A stretch of DNA of 12,250 bases from DAIOFH01 sp036745875 (GCA_036745875.1 DAIOFH010000120.1:1-12250), one strand, 5' to 3'; counted from the first letter of the stretch, positions 4,908-12,250 are shown. Notes: generated by a model not told the origin, from the sequence alone. Numbers and translations are program-made.

Positions 4908-6823
4908 GTTCGGCAGTCAGTTACGATTCCTACCCGTTTGTCGTCCATGATTTTTTCGCCGACAGCCTGCATGTCTTGCGTTGGCCAAACCGCAAATCGC
5001 TTTCCGAGTGGTCGATAGAAAACGCCTACATCTCCGCCGACGGCAACGCCGAGCCAGGCCGCTTCCGCCCGTACCCCTTCCAAATCGGCATTATGGATGC
5101 GATGACCGACCCGAAGACGGAACGCGTCTCCATAATGAAGTCGGCGCGCGTCGGCTATACGACCATGATCGGCAACCTTATTGGCTACCACATCGATCAT
5201 GACCCGTGTCCCGTCATGATGGTCCAGCCGACGATCGACATGGCGGAAGACTACAGCAAGAACGATTTCGAATGCATGGTTCGCGATGTCGACTCCCTGG
5301 CGAAGCTAATCAACACCGTGGCCAAAAATCGCGGTCGCAGCACATTGTCCTTCAAGGTATTCCCTGGCGGAACACTGCGCATCATCGGCGCGAATTCACC
5401 GACAGGTTTCCGCAAGGTCAGTATCCGGATCCTCATTTTCGACGAGATCGACGGCTATCCACCGGAAGCCGGGACCGAAGGCGATCCGATCAGCCTTGGC
5501 ATAAAGCGAACCGAAACATTTTGGAACCGGCACATTATTTGCGGCTCGACGCCCACAAGCGACAAGGGCATAGCACTCTTGTATGAGGACGGAGACCAGC
5601 GCCGCTATCATGTCCCCTGCCCGTCCTGCGGACTGATGCACCCATTTGAATTTTCCAATATGAAATGGCCGGACAACCGGCCCGGTGAAGCGTATTTCGA
5701 GTGTCCCGGCTGCAAAGACAAAATCGTCCATGACAAGAAAATCTGGATGGTGGATCGCGGCGAATGGATCGCCGGCAAGCCGTTCAAGGGGCATGCGAGC
5801 TTTCATATTTGGGCGGCGTATTCCTATGCGCCCAATGCGACATGGGGCCATATCGCCGAGGCTTTCGTGGCGGCGCAAAAGAAGGGCGCCCGCTTTCTCA
5901 AGACTTTCATCAACACCTGGCTGGGCGAAGTGTGGAAAGAGGCGACGGAATCGCCCGACTGGAACAACCTTTATTCCCGGCGCGAGTCGTACCCGGCGCG
6001 GTTGGTGCCGGCGGCGGCCAGGTATGTCACCATCGGCGCCGACGTCCAGAAGGACCGCATTGAAGCGGAGGTCGTCGCGTGGGGGCCGGGGCTGGAAAGC
6101 TGGACGCTGGATTATCACATTTTCGAGGGCGACACGGCGGACATCGACAAAAGCCCGGCGTGGACTGCACTGCATGAGTTGCTCAATGAACAGTTTGAAA
6201 GCGAAACCGGCGTATCGCATCCGGTGACCAAACTCGGCGTGGACGCGAGTTTTTACACCCAGCAAGTCGTGAACTGGTGCCGAAAATACGGCGGCCCGCG
6301 CGCCATTGCGATCAAGGGAGACCACCGGCAGGCGCAGATTATCCGTCCGCCGCGATCGATGGATGTCCGCAGTTCCGGCAAGCGCAAGAAGCATGGCGCA
6401 CGCCTGTGGCTTGTCGGCGTCAGCCATATCAAGCGCGAACTCTATAGCTGGTACCGCCTCCCTGTCCCGACGGAAAGCGACCCGATTCCCAGGACTGGTT
6501 TTTGTCATTTCGGCGAGTTCCTCGACGAACACTATTTTCGCATGCTCACTTCGGAGGAGCTGTTGCGGGTTCATAAAAAGAACGGAATGACTTCGGAGGA
6601 ATGGCATTTGCCGAGCGGACGCAGGAACGAAGCGCTTGACTGCCGCGTATATAACCGGGCGATGGCCTACCTCTGCGGCGTCGACACCATGCTGCGAGAC
6701 GACGTTCCGACCGTTTCCATCGCGAATAAATCGCGGCGGCCATTGCGGAGCCGTTCCGAGGCGCACACGGAACGGGAGAGACGGGAACGCCCTGCCCGTC
6801 GCGCCCGTTCCTCCTACTGGTAA
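4904..6823 (+). CDS. terminase large subunit (GpA family)
   Basis: ATP-driven DNA-packaging motor and nuclease of 639 residues, matching lambda gpA (641). The N-terminal ATPase has the GpA-type Walker A, KSARVGYT at 79-86, and Walker B ILIFDE at 176-181. A zinc-binding insert has C239-P-S-C242 and C267-P-G-C270. The C-terminal nuclease has conserved acidic residues in GADVQKDR (D380), GVDAS (D447) and NEALDC (D579). The protein ends in an Arg-rich tail of about 35 residues, perhaps a portal or DNA contact. I chose ATG 4904 over GTG 4889 because GGAG at 4891-4894 lies nine bases before it and the ATGA overlap with the small subunit is typical. It would cut concatemeric DNA at the packaging site and dock on the portal encoded downstream. 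Confidence 0.95.
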   Translation: MSSAVSYDSYPFVVHDFFADSLHVLRWPNRKSLSEWSIENAYISADGNAEPGRFRPYPFQIGIMDAMTDPKTERVSIMKSARVGYTTMIGNLIGYHIDHDPCPVMMVQPTIDMAEDYSKNDFECMVRDVDSLAKLINTVAKNRGRSTLSFKVFPGGTLRIIGANSPTGFRKVSIRILIFDEIDGYPPEAGTEGDPISLGIKRTETFWNRHIICGSTPTSDKGIALLYEDGDQRRYHVPCPSCGLMHPFEFSNMKWPDNRPGEAYFECPGCKDKIVHDKKIWMVDRGEWIAGKPFKGHASFHIWAAYSYAPNATWGHIAEAFVAAQKKGARFLKTFINTWLGEVWKEATESPDWNNLYSRRESYPARLVPAAARYVTIGADVQKDRIEAEVVAWGPGLESWTLDYHIFEGDTADIDKSPAWTALHELLNEQFESETGVSHPVTKLGVDASFYTQQVVNWCRKYGGPRAIAIKGDHRQAQIIRPPRSMDVRSSGKRKKHGARLWLVGVSHIKRELYSWYRLPVPTESDPIPRTGFCHFGEFLDEHYFRMLTSEELLRVHKKNGMTSEEWHLPSGRRNEALDCRVYNRAMAYLCGVDTMLRDDVPTVSIANKSRRPLRSRSEAHTERERRERPARRARSSYW

Positions 6824-6845
6824 CATTTTTTGAAAGGCATTGCTC

Positions 6846-7040
6846 ATGGGTTATACCGAAGACCACTTGCAGGCGTTGCGCGAGGCCCTTGCCTCCGGCG
6901 AACTGTCAATCCAGCACAATGGCCGCCGCATCCAGTATCGCAGCGTCGCGGAACTCAAGGAAGCGATCGACGCTGTGGAGGACGCACTTTGTCCCGGCCG
7001 ACGCCGCGTTCATCGCGCCATTTTCGATAAGGGGCTATAA
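6846..7040 (+). CDS. gpW-like head-tail connector protein
   Basis: Small protein of 64 residues, near lambda gpW (68). It has an N-terminal helix (YTEDHLQALREALASGE), a two-strand hairpin (SIQHNGRRIQYRS) and a second helix (VAELKEAIDAVEDAL), the gpW alpha-beta-alpha order, then a basic tail. gpW plugs or extends the portal after DNA packaging so that further head-tail proteins can bind. AAAGG at 6833-6837, eight bases upstream, supports ATG 6846 over the upstream TTG at 6840. It sits between terminase and portal exactly as W does in lambda, and its stop directly abuts the portal ATG. Confidence 0.85.
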   Translation: MGYTEDHLQALREALASGELSIQHNGRRIQYRSVAELKEAIDAVEDALCPGRRRVHRAIFDKGL

Positions 7041-8525
7041 ATGGCTTCAGACGATACAAGAAAACTCGAAGCGGTCAGGCAGCGGCTTGTACTGCAAATC
7101 GAGACGGAAACGCTGAAATACAAGCTGAAACAGGCTAAAAGGCTCAACGCCGGCGCGCGCCATTTCGAGGCGGCGGACATGGGCCCGCGCAGCCGGAAGA
7201 TTCGCGCGCCCGGTGCGAGCGGACCAAACAGCGTTCTTCGGCCGGCAATGCGGACGCTTCGCGAACGCTGCCGCGACATGGTCAGGAACAACCCCTACGC
7301 CGAGTCGGCCATGTCCGTCATTGTCAGCGGCACGATCGGTACAGGCATCACTCCCGCCATCAAGGAAAACAAACGCCTTGCCCGCCTATGGACAAGCTGG
7401 GCGGAGTCCACCCAATGCGATGCGGCGGGGCTTTCAAATATGGCCGGACTCCAGACCGTCGCCATGCAGTCGTGGGTCGAAACAGGCGAAGTTCTTTTCC
7501 GTCGCGTGGTGCGAAAGGACTGGAAGCCTGGAGAAATTCCCTATGCCATCCAGCTCCTGGAGCCTGACTATCTCGACGACTCCCAATATTTCGGCAGCGA
7601 TTACCGCATGGGCATCAAGACGGATGAATACGGCCGCCCGCTTGCCTACCGCGTCTTCAAGGCCCATCCCCACGACAGCGAGGTTTATGGACTGTCCGGC
7701 GTGACGACGGAATCCACGGAAGTCTCCGCCGCCGACATGGGGCTTTTGTATTGGCGCAAACGTGCCGGGCAGCTGCGCGGCATCCCCCCGTTGACGCCGG
7801 TGTTGTTGCGCCTGCGCGGGCTGGACGAAAACGACGACGCCGAAACGATGCGCCGCAAAGTGGCGGCATGTTTTGCCATGTTTGTCCAGAATATCGAAGG
7901 CGAACGCGAAATGGAGCGCGAAGACCCCATGCTTTCGGACGTCACGCCCGGGATGGTCGCCTATCTCAAGCACGGCGAGGAAATACGTTTCGCCGTTCCG
8001 CCGGCGGCTGGCGGATACAACGACTATATGACGCTTGGCTATCGCGGCATCGCCGCCGGCCTCGGCCTTCCTTATGAAGACCTGACAGGCGATTACTCCA
8101 ATGTGAACTGGTCTTCCGGGCGGCTGGCCCGCATCAAATACTATGGCAACCTCGATGTCTGGCAATGGCAAATGGTTATTCCCATGTTTTGTCAAAAGAC
8201 CTTCGGCTGGTTTCTTGACGGCGCGGAAATGCTTGGCGTCCCCCACAAAAGCGCCATGGTAAACTGGACCGTACCGCGCCGCCCCGTGGCCGATCCGAAC
8301 GAATATGCCAAAATCAGGGACGAGGTCCGCTCCGGCATGAAATCCTTGCCCGAATCCATCAGGGAAAACGGGTATGATCCTGACGATGTGCTTGAACAAA
8401 ACAAGGAATATTTCGCCAAGCTCGATGCCGCAGGCCTGATTGTCGACTCCGATCCCCGAAAAGTATCCAGCATCGGCCAAACGCAACCCGATTTGATCAA
8501 CCACAACAACGCGGATAACAATTAA
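7041..8525 (+). CDS. portal protein (lambda gpB family)
   Basis: Dodecameric ring through which DNA enters the capsid, 494 residues (lambda gpB 533). Diagnostic lambda-portal segments include RERCRDMVRNNPYAESA at 74-90, the SGTIGTGI turn at 96-103, WVETGEVLFR at 145-154, QLLEPDYLDD at 171-180 and the YRGIAAGLGLPYEDLTGDYSNVNWSSGR region in the C-terminal half. The start has AAGGGG at 7029-7034, six bases upstream. The first 40 residues are a charged helix. It is translated directly after the connector and is the last gene before a strong terminator, so it closes the packaging operon. Confidence 0.95.
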   Translation: MASDDTRKLEAVRQRLVLQIETETLKYKLKQAKRLNAGARHFEAADMGPRSRKIRAPGASGPNSVLRPAMRTLRERCRDMVRNNPYAESAMSVIVSGTIGTGITPAIKENKRLARLWTSWAESTQCDAAGLSNMAGLQTVAMQSWVETGEVLFRRVVRKDWKPGEIPYAIQLLEPDYLDDSQYFGSDYRMGIKTDEYGRPLAYRVFKAHPHDSEVYGLSGVTTESTEVSAADMGLLYWRKRAGQLRGIPPLTPVLLRLRGLDENDDAETMRRKVAACFAMFVQNIEGEREMEREDPMLSDVTPGMVAYLKHGEEIRFAVPPAAGGYNDYMTLGYRGIAAGLGLPYEDLTGDYSNVNWSSGRLARIKYYGNLDVWQWQMVIPMFCQKTFGWFLDGAEMLGVPHKSAMVNWTVPRRPVADPNEYAKIRDEVRSGMKSLPESIRENGYDPDDVLEQNKEYFAKLDAAGLIVDSDPRKVSSIGQTQPDLINHNNADNN

Positions 8526-8563
8526 ATGGGGCGAAACAATCCATATTTCACATGCTTTTTCCC

Positions 8564-8591
8564 AATCCCCGCCGACGCGGGGATTATTTTT
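8564..8591 (+). terminator. intrinsic terminator after the portal gene
   Basis: AATCCCCGC (8564-8572) pairs perfectly with GCGGGGATT (8577-8585) around a CGAC loop and is followed by ATTTTT (8586-8591). The 9-bp GC-rich stem plus U-tract is a textbook Rho-independent terminator, and it separates the packaging unit from the capsid unit. Confidence 0.9.
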
Positions 8592-8594
8592 CAA

Positions 8595-8639
8595 AAATAG
8601 TTCTTGATTTCACGCCCCGAGATGATTAGCACTCCGCAT
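8595..8639 (+). repeat. conserved 45-47 bp element, copy B
   Basis: Second copy of the element at 3412-3458. It begins three bases after the terminator U-tract and lies 105 bases before the capsid-polyprotein start. TTGATT (8604-8609) and TGATTA (8623-8628) keep the same 13-base spacing as copy A. A promoter restarting transcription right after a terminator is the most economical interpretation. Confidence 0.75.
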
Positions 8640-8662
8640 ATCAAAAGGCAACATGGGTGTAT

Positions 8663-8721
8663 AGCCCCTGCAAGCGTCCATGATTTTCACACGCGCCGCT
8701 GGCGCATCATGACGAGGGGTT
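8663..8721 (+). promoter_or_regulatory. foldable leader upstream of the capsid gene
   Basis: Three stacked stems can form in RNA: AGCCCCT (8663-8669) with AGGGGTT (8715-8721, one G-U pair), CATGAT (8679-8684) with ATCATG (8706-8711), and GCGCC (8693-8697) with GGCGC (8701-8705) around a GCT triloop. The structure ends 23 bases before the TTG start and leaves the AGGGGA ribosome site (8734-8739) free. It could modulate message stability or capsid translation. No known riboswitch is recognised. Confidence 0.45.
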
Positions 8722-8744
8722 GATTTTCTTCACAGGGGACAGCA

Positions 8745-10805
8745 TTGGCGTCCGAACAGAAAAAGCCGGTCATGATAGCCCGCAATTACCGGGAGGCGCC
8801 GCTCTCGCTGGAGACGCTTGACGTCAAGGCGCGAACGATCAATGTGGTCTGGGCGACCACGCGCCCGGTGCTCCGCATGGGCTGGGGCGAGGATCCGTAT
8901 TATTTCGAGGAACTTTCCCTCGATCCCGCCTGTATCGTGCGCGAACGCTTCGACAAGGGTCTGTCAGTTCTCGACTCCCATAACCGTTTCTCCGTCGACA
9001 ATATCCTCGGCGCCGCAACCGATCCGGTTTTCCCCATAGGGGACGGCGAAGACGGGATGGACAGCCGCACGGAATCGTTATGCACTGTCCGTTTTTCCGC
9101 AAACAATCCGCTGGCGGATCGTGTTTTCAAAGACATCCAGGACGGCATTATCCGTCATTGGTCCTTTGGCTACGACGTCATCAGGATGGAAAAGACGGAG
9201 CGCATGATCGACGGGATTCCCGTCTATCGCGCGACGTTGTGGGAGCCATTTGAATTGTCGGTTGTGCCGGTCCCGGCTGATCCTGATGCGGGTACCCGCG
9301 CCAACCATATCGTTTCTCGCGCCTGCGAGATAATCACCACAAGGGATAAAAAAATGGACGAAGAAGAAGAAGAAGAAAAGAAGCGCAAGGCCGAAGAGGA
9401 AGAGGAGGAAGAGGCCGAGAAGAAAAAGCAGGCCGAGGAGGAGGAAGAAAAAGCCAAGAAGGCCAAAAAGAACGGCAAGGAGGACGACGCCGAGGAGCGC
9501 GCCAGGATTCAGCGCGCCGAGGAGCGCGCGGCCGCCCTGGAGCGTACCAGGCAAAAAGAAATTCGTCAGGCGGCGAAGGTGTTTGCCGGCGTGGTCGACG
9601 AGGCCAAGGTGGACGAATTTATCGATGGCGGCTTGTCCGCCGACGATGTCCGCCGCGAACTGGTGAAGATCGCCGCCGGGAAACAGCCGATGATAAACTC
9701 CGCTTCCTCCATGGAAATCACCCACGAGGCCCGCGACAAGAAGCGCGACGCCATGACCCGCGCCCTCTTGCATCGAGCCAATCCCGGAACCGTGCTCGCG
9801 GCTGGGGACGGCGCCCGCGAATTCACCAACCTGTCGCTTTTGGAACTTGCGCGCCACTGCCTCGAATCGGCCGGCGTCAACTGCCGTACCATGACCCGCA
9901 ACCAGATCGCCTCCACCGCCCTCGGCTTTTCCGGGCAGCGCCGCGAAATGGCCATAGGCGATTTCCCCGTTCTTCTCGGCGACGCGGTCAAGCGCCGTCT
10001 CCGGGAGGCATATGAACTTGCGCCGCAGACGTTCGCGCCGTTTTGCCGCCGGGTCAGCGCGCCGGACTTCCGCCCCATGCGCACGGCCGCGATCAGCGAC
10101 GGTTCCGGGTTCAACGCCATTCCGGAAGGCGGCCACTATAAGCATGGCAAGCTTAACGAGGACGTTATGGAATACGGCGTTGAAAAGTTCGGCCGGCTTA
10201 TCTCCCTGACCCTCGAAGCGATCATCAACGACGATCTCCGGGCCTTCAACCGTATTCCGACCATGTATGCAGCCGAAGCGCGCCAGCTTGAAAGCGACAT
10301 CATCTACGATCTCATGCTCTCCAACGCAAAGATGGCCGACGGGAAAGAGCTTTTCCATTCCGCGCACGGCAACCTCGGCACGGCGTCGGAGATCAACTTC
10401 GGTGGCGTCAACGCCGGATTTGTCGCCATAGGCAAACAGACCGCCGCCAACAAGCGGAAATTGAATCTCCGCCCGAGATTCATCCTGGTCGGACCCCACA
10501 AGGAGGGTCAGGCCGGCCAGTACCTTACCGCGACCACCCCGGCCAAACAGGAAGACGTGATTCCGGCGCACATGAAATCGCTCACCCTGATCTGCGAAGG
10601 CCGCATCCCGGAAAAGGAATGGTTCCTGGTCTGCGCGCCCGACCAGATCGATACGATTGAATATGCCTATCTCGAGGGCGAAGAAGGCCTGTTCACGGAA
10701 GAGCGCTGGAATTTCGACACCGATAGCTACGACATCAAGGCCCGCCTGGTGTTTGGCGCCGCCGCCATAGATCATCGCGGCTTTTACAAAAACCCCGGCG
10801 CGTAG
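8745..10805 (+). CDS. prohead protease - scaffold - major capsid fusion protein
   Basis: Single 686-residue polypeptide for shell assembly. Residues 10-190 resemble an S78-type (HK97) prohead protease: likely catalytic H79 in DSHNRF and S140 in RHWSFGYD, then EPFELSVVPVPADPDA at 167-182. Residues 201-275 are an extreme Glu/Lys coiled coil that fits a scaffold or delta domain, and 276-325 are helical. Residues 326-686 are the HK97-fold capsid protein, resembling Mu gpT-type heads (ISLTLEAIINDDL at 486-498, FHSAHGNL at 537-544, WNFDTDSYDIKARLVFGAAAIDHRGFY near the end). The protease would cleave itself and the scaffold away during maturation. The start is TTG with AGGGGA five bases upstream; M10 (ATG 8772) lacks a ribosome site. 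An in-frame ATG at codon 204 has its own ribosome site, suggesting a second product. Usually these functions are separate genes, though fusions are known. Confidence 0.88.
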   Translation: MASEQKKPVMIARNYREAPLSLETLDVKARTINVVWATTRPVLRMGWGEDPYYFEELSLDPACIVRERFDKGLSVLDSHNRFSVDNILGAATDPVFPIGDGEDGMDSRTESLCTVRFSANNPLADRVFKDIQDGIIRHWSFGYDVIRMEKTERMIDGIPVYRATLWEPFELSVVPVPADPDAGTRANHIVSRACEIITTRDKKMDEEEEEEKKRKAEEEEEEEAEKKKQAEEEEEKAKKAKKNGKEDDAEERARIQRAEERAAALERTRQKEIRQAAKVFAGVVDEAKVDEFIDGGLSADDVRRELVKIAAGKQPMINSASSMEITHEARDKKRDAMTRALLHRANPGTVLAAGDGAREFTNLSLLELARHCLESAGVNCRTMTRNQIASTALGFSGQRREMAIGDFPVLLGDAVKRRLREAYELAPQTFAPFCRRVSAPDFRPMRTAAISDGSGFNAIPEGGHYKHGKLNEDVMEYGVEKFGRLISLTLEAIINDDLRAFNRIPTMYAAEARQLESDIIYDLMLSNAKMADGKELFHSAHGNLGTASEINFGGVNAGFVAIGKQTAANKRKLNLRPRFILVGPHKEGQAGQYLTATTPAKQEDVIPAHMKSLTLICEGRIPEKEWFLVCAPDQIDTIEYAYLEGEEGLFTEERWNFDTDSYDIKARLVFGAAAIDHRGFYKNPGA
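9341..9356 (+). promoter_or_regulatory. internal ribosome site and in-frame ATG for scaffold-capsid product
   Basis: AAGGGA (9341-9346) lies seven A/T bases before ATG 9354, which is codon 204 of the fusion, in frame and exactly at the border between protease and Glu/Lys segment. Translation from here would give a 483-residue scaffold-capsid protein without protease, similar in logic to lambda C/Nu3 nested starts. It would solve the need for far more capsid than protease. Confidence 0.55.
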
Positions 10806-10817
10806 TCCAGCGCCGGG
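10794..10817 (+). other. GC-rich hairpin over the capsid stop codon
   Basis: CCCGGCGC (10794-10801) pairs perfectly with GCGCCGGG (10810-10817) around an eight-base loop that contains the TAG stop. On the plus strand it is followed by A residues, not T, so it is not a forward terminator. Candidate roles are message protection or processing between the capsid and decoration genes. On the minus strand a GTTTTT run follows, so it could stop antisense transcripts. Confidence 0.6.
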
Positions 10818-10832
10818 AAAAGGACATCAACC

Positions 10833-11153
10833 ATGAAAAACTTCATTGAATCGGGGGAGGTATTCTACGTCGCGCTTAACGAAGATATCGGCCCCGGCGA
10901 AGTGGTCATTGCCGGTGAACTTGTCGGCGTCGTGATTTCCGGCGGCAAGGCTGGCGTTGAACTCGCCGTCAAGCGTCGCGGCGTCGTTGTCTTGCCCAAG
11001 GCCAGCGGCGCGATCGGCCAGGGGGACAAGGTTTATTGGAAGGCGGATGAGGGAACGGTCGTGAAAACCGCAACCGGCAACACCCTTTTGGGTTGCGCCT
11101 ATAGTGAAGCTGAAGCCGCGTCCGGCGAAATCGCCGTCCTGCTCAAAGGCTAA
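10833..11153 (+). CDS. DUF2190-family capsid decoration (cement) protein
   Basis: This gene encodes 106 residues, almost entirely predicted beta strands with Gly turns: FYVALNEDIGPGEVVIAGELVGVV, VELAVKRRGVVVLPKAS, GDKVYWKADEGTVV, then LLGCAYSEAEAASGEIAVLLKG. The central motif in which a region of hydrophobic strands is followed by GxGDKVYW and a late LGxAxxxAxxGxxxVLL is typical of DUF2190, a family found next to capsid genes and regarded as decorating or stabilising the shell. AAAGGA at 10819-10824 is eight bases upstream. It follows the capsid gene after a hairpin and precedes the head-tail joining gene by three bases. Confidence 0.85.
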   Translation: MKNFIESGEVFYVALNEDIGPGEVVIAGELVGVVISGGKAGVELAVKRRGVVVLPKASGAIGQGDKVYWKADEGTVVKTATGNTLLGCAYSEAEAASGEIAVLLKG

Positions 11154-11156
11154 ACC

Positions 11157-11471
11157 GTGCCTACCCCATTCGACCGGATGACCCAGTGCGTTATCAAACG
11201 ATTGACCAACCGTGACAAGCGTCCCGTGTATATCCGGGATAATGTTGAATATTCGGTCGATGGGGTTTTCGACGAGGAACACGACCAGGTGCTTCTTGCC
11301 GATGAAACGCCGATCACCTCCCATAGTCTGCAATTGAGCATTTACGCGGGATCGATTCCTTTTACGCCCGGCAAAGGCGACAAGATCAGGATCGGGGCGC
11401 GGGAATTCCGCATCGTCGAGGCGCAACCGGACGCGGAGATGGAAATAGTGTTGAAGTTGAGAAAAGCATGA
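11157..11471 (+). CDS. head-tail joining protein (lambda FII-like)
   Basis: This gene encodes 104 residues (lambda gpFII 117). The start is GTG, supported by AAAGG at 11145-11149 seven bases before; the next ATG is at 11178. After a short N-terminal segment the protein is mostly beta: VYIRDNVEYSVDGVFDEEH at 24-42, a SHSLQLSIYAG strand at 55-65, then GDKIRIGAREFRIVEAQPD at 73-91. This strand order with a GDxxxIxGxxYxVxxxxPD ending is characteristic of FII-type attachment proteins, which cap the filled portal and receive the tail. Gene order agrees. Its stop overlaps the next start as ATGA. Confidence 0.75.
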   Translation: MPTPFDRMTQCVIKRLTNRDKRPVYIRDNVEYSVDGVFDEEHDQVLLADETPITSHSLQLSIYAGSIPFTPGKGDKIRIGAREFRIVEAQPDAEMEIVLKLRKA

Positions 11472-12079
11472 CGACAAGCCCGCGCGAAGCACTCCTGGCC
11501 GTTCCCGCAATAGCTTTTGCGGAGGCCATCTCCGAGATCGGCGGCCGCGTCGGCGTCATGCGCACTGAGCCGATATGGGGGGAGGAAGAACTTCCCATCA
11601 TCCTGATCGATATCGACGGCGAACGCGGCGAAGTCCATTCAACCGCCCCCCTTTGGCTCAAACAGACCTTGTCATTGAGCTTTGCGGCCTACTGCGCGGG
11701 CGACAACGACGAGGCCCGCCTCGACTTGATTCGCATGATCGACTCGATCCGGAAAGTTATGCGCGAATGGCAATACATCACGGTCGGCGATGTCGATCCA
11801 GACGCCGCCGAAGACGAGCGCGACAGGAAAATTGTCGAGTCCATCCGCCCCGGCATGGAAATAACCTATTTCACCGCGGCCAACGGCACGACCGAACATG
11901 TCGCCGCCCGCCTTGCCTACGACGGCGTTTTTTTTGAAAGTCATAATTCAGACGGCAAGGAGCACGCGGGAACGCCGAAACGGAACATAATCGGCGATTT
12001 CCGGGAAATGCTTGTCAAGTGGCGACCCAAAAACTCGTCACTTACCGTCATGGACCAATATCAGGTAAAGGAAGATTGA
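11468..12079 (+). CDS. putative tail terminator (gpU / Mu gp37, DUF1834-like)
   Basis: This gene encodes 203 residues. It begins with a helix (PREALLAVPAIAFAEAIS), followed by strands (VGVMRTEPIW, LPIILIDIDGE), then TLSLSFAAYCAGDNDEARLDLIRMIDSIRKVM at about 67-98: a long strand and an amphipathic helix, the alpha-beta plan of tail-terminator proteins that stop tail-tube growth and bind the head connector. Position after FII and directly before a DUF2635 gene is that of Mu gp37/lambda U. The C-terminal part (ITYFTAANGTTEHVAARLAYDGVFF) is a likely additional beta domain. The start overlaps the previous stop by four bases and has only a weak upstream ribosome site, consistent with coupling. No diagnostic motif exists, so family assignment depends on fold-like pattern and context. 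Confidence 0.6.
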   Translation: MTTSPREALLAVPAIAFAEAISEIGGRVGVMRTEPIWGEEELPIILIDIDGERGEVHSTAPLWLKQTLSLSFAAYCAGDNDEARLDLIRMIDSIRKVMREWQYITVGDVDPDAAEDERDRKIVESIRPGMEITYFTAANGTTEHVAARLAYDGVFFESHNSDGKEHAGTPKRNIIGDFREMLVKWRPKNSSLTVMDQYQVKED

Positions 12080-12081
12080 TC

Positions 12082-12250
12082 ATGCGACGGATGATAACTA
12101 TCAAAGCCGTTCCCGGCCGGACTGTACACGACCCCGATGACAACTCGCTTGTCACCGATAGCGCAAGGACGGTTCCGGACTCCATTTTTTGGCGTAGGCG
12201 GCTCTCCACCGGCGATGTCGCCGAAGTCGCGGCAACGGTAAAAAACGCCG
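12082..12250 (+). CDS. DUF2635 protein (Mu gp38-like), cut by window end
   Basis: Fifty-six complete codons are visible before the window ends. The pattern MITIKAVPGRTVHDPD...VPDSIFWRRRLSTGDV is the hallmark of the short DUF2635 proteins (IK-PxPGRxVxDP, then W-RRLxxGDV). These small proteins sit immediately before the tail-sheath gene in Mu-like and other contractile-tailed phages; their exact role is unknown. AAAGGAAG at 12067-12074 favours ATG 12082 over the second ATG at 12091. The 3' end lies outside the window. Confidence 0.8.
   Translation, partial: MRRMITIKAVPGRTVHDPDDNSLVTDSARTVPDSIFWRRRLSTGDVAEVAATVKNA

Noticed and set aside
5396..6847. Long antisense open frame opposite the large terminase
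   Set aside because: It is a mirror of a high-GC coding frame; the plus strand has clear family motifs and ribosome site, the antisense product has none.
7434..8594. Antisense open frame opposite the portal gene
   Set aside because: Shadow of the portal reading frame, crosses the terminator, no ribosome site.
8526..8600. 24-codon ORF directly after the portal stop
   Set aside because: Its codons are the terminator hairpin and U-tract, and no Shine-Dalgarno site precedes it.
9348..9354. A7 run as a possible programmed frameshift site
   Set aside because: The zero frame continues through the whole capsid domain, and the shifted frame encodes only Arg/Gly-rich shadow sequence.
9078..10775. 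Long antisense open frame opposite the capsid fusion, including a hydrophobic Leu/Phe-rich stretch
   Set aside because: The apparent membrane segment is merely the complement of the Glu/Lys codon run; no start signal supports it.

Overview
The window is a stretch of tailed-phage genome, most likely an integrated prophage of a moderately GC-rich bacterium. The host cannot be named from these bases. Shine-Dalgarno-like sites precede most genes, and genes are packed with 4-bp overlaps or short gaps. There is no integrase, repressor or attachment site here, so prophage rather than free phage is an inference.

Region 1 (73-2624) is replication. It holds a 761-residue primase-polymerase/helicase followed by a very AT-rich gap. 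That gap contains twelve copies of an AGTTGTA-type motif: six on one strand and six on the other, in four clusters of three, all symmetric about a single axis at base 2478. It looks like an iteron-type replication origin placed directly after the replication gene, and is the most striking structure in the window.

Region 2 (2625-4382) is an accessory block. It has a small zinc-ribbon protein gene, a convergent minus-strand gene with its own sigma70-type promoter, dyad and hairpin-borne ribosome site (moron-like), and an AT-richer gene that resembles a phage virion/tail morphogenesis protein out of its usual place. A repeat-rich gap before the terminase genes is a candidate packaging (cos/pac) or control region.

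Region 3 (4383-8525) is a lambda-type packaging and portal module: small terminase (Nu1-like), large terminase (GpA-like), gpW-like connector and lambda-family portal. It ends at a strong intrinsic terminator (8564-8591).

Region 4 (8595-12250) opens with a second copy of a 45-47 bp element also seen at 3412-3458, then a foldable leader. A single polypeptide follows that joins prohead protease, a charged coiled-coil scaffold-like segment and the major capsid protein, with a well-placed internal start at 9354. After it come a DUF2190 decoration-type protein, an FII-like head-tail joining protein, a tail-terminator-like protein and the start of a DUF2635 (Mu gp38-like) gene. DUF2635 normally precedes a contractile sheath gene, so the virion probably combines a lambda-type packaging module with a Mu-type contractile tail.

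Together the genes cover origin firing and replication, DNA packaging, capsid assembly and maturation, and head-tail joining.
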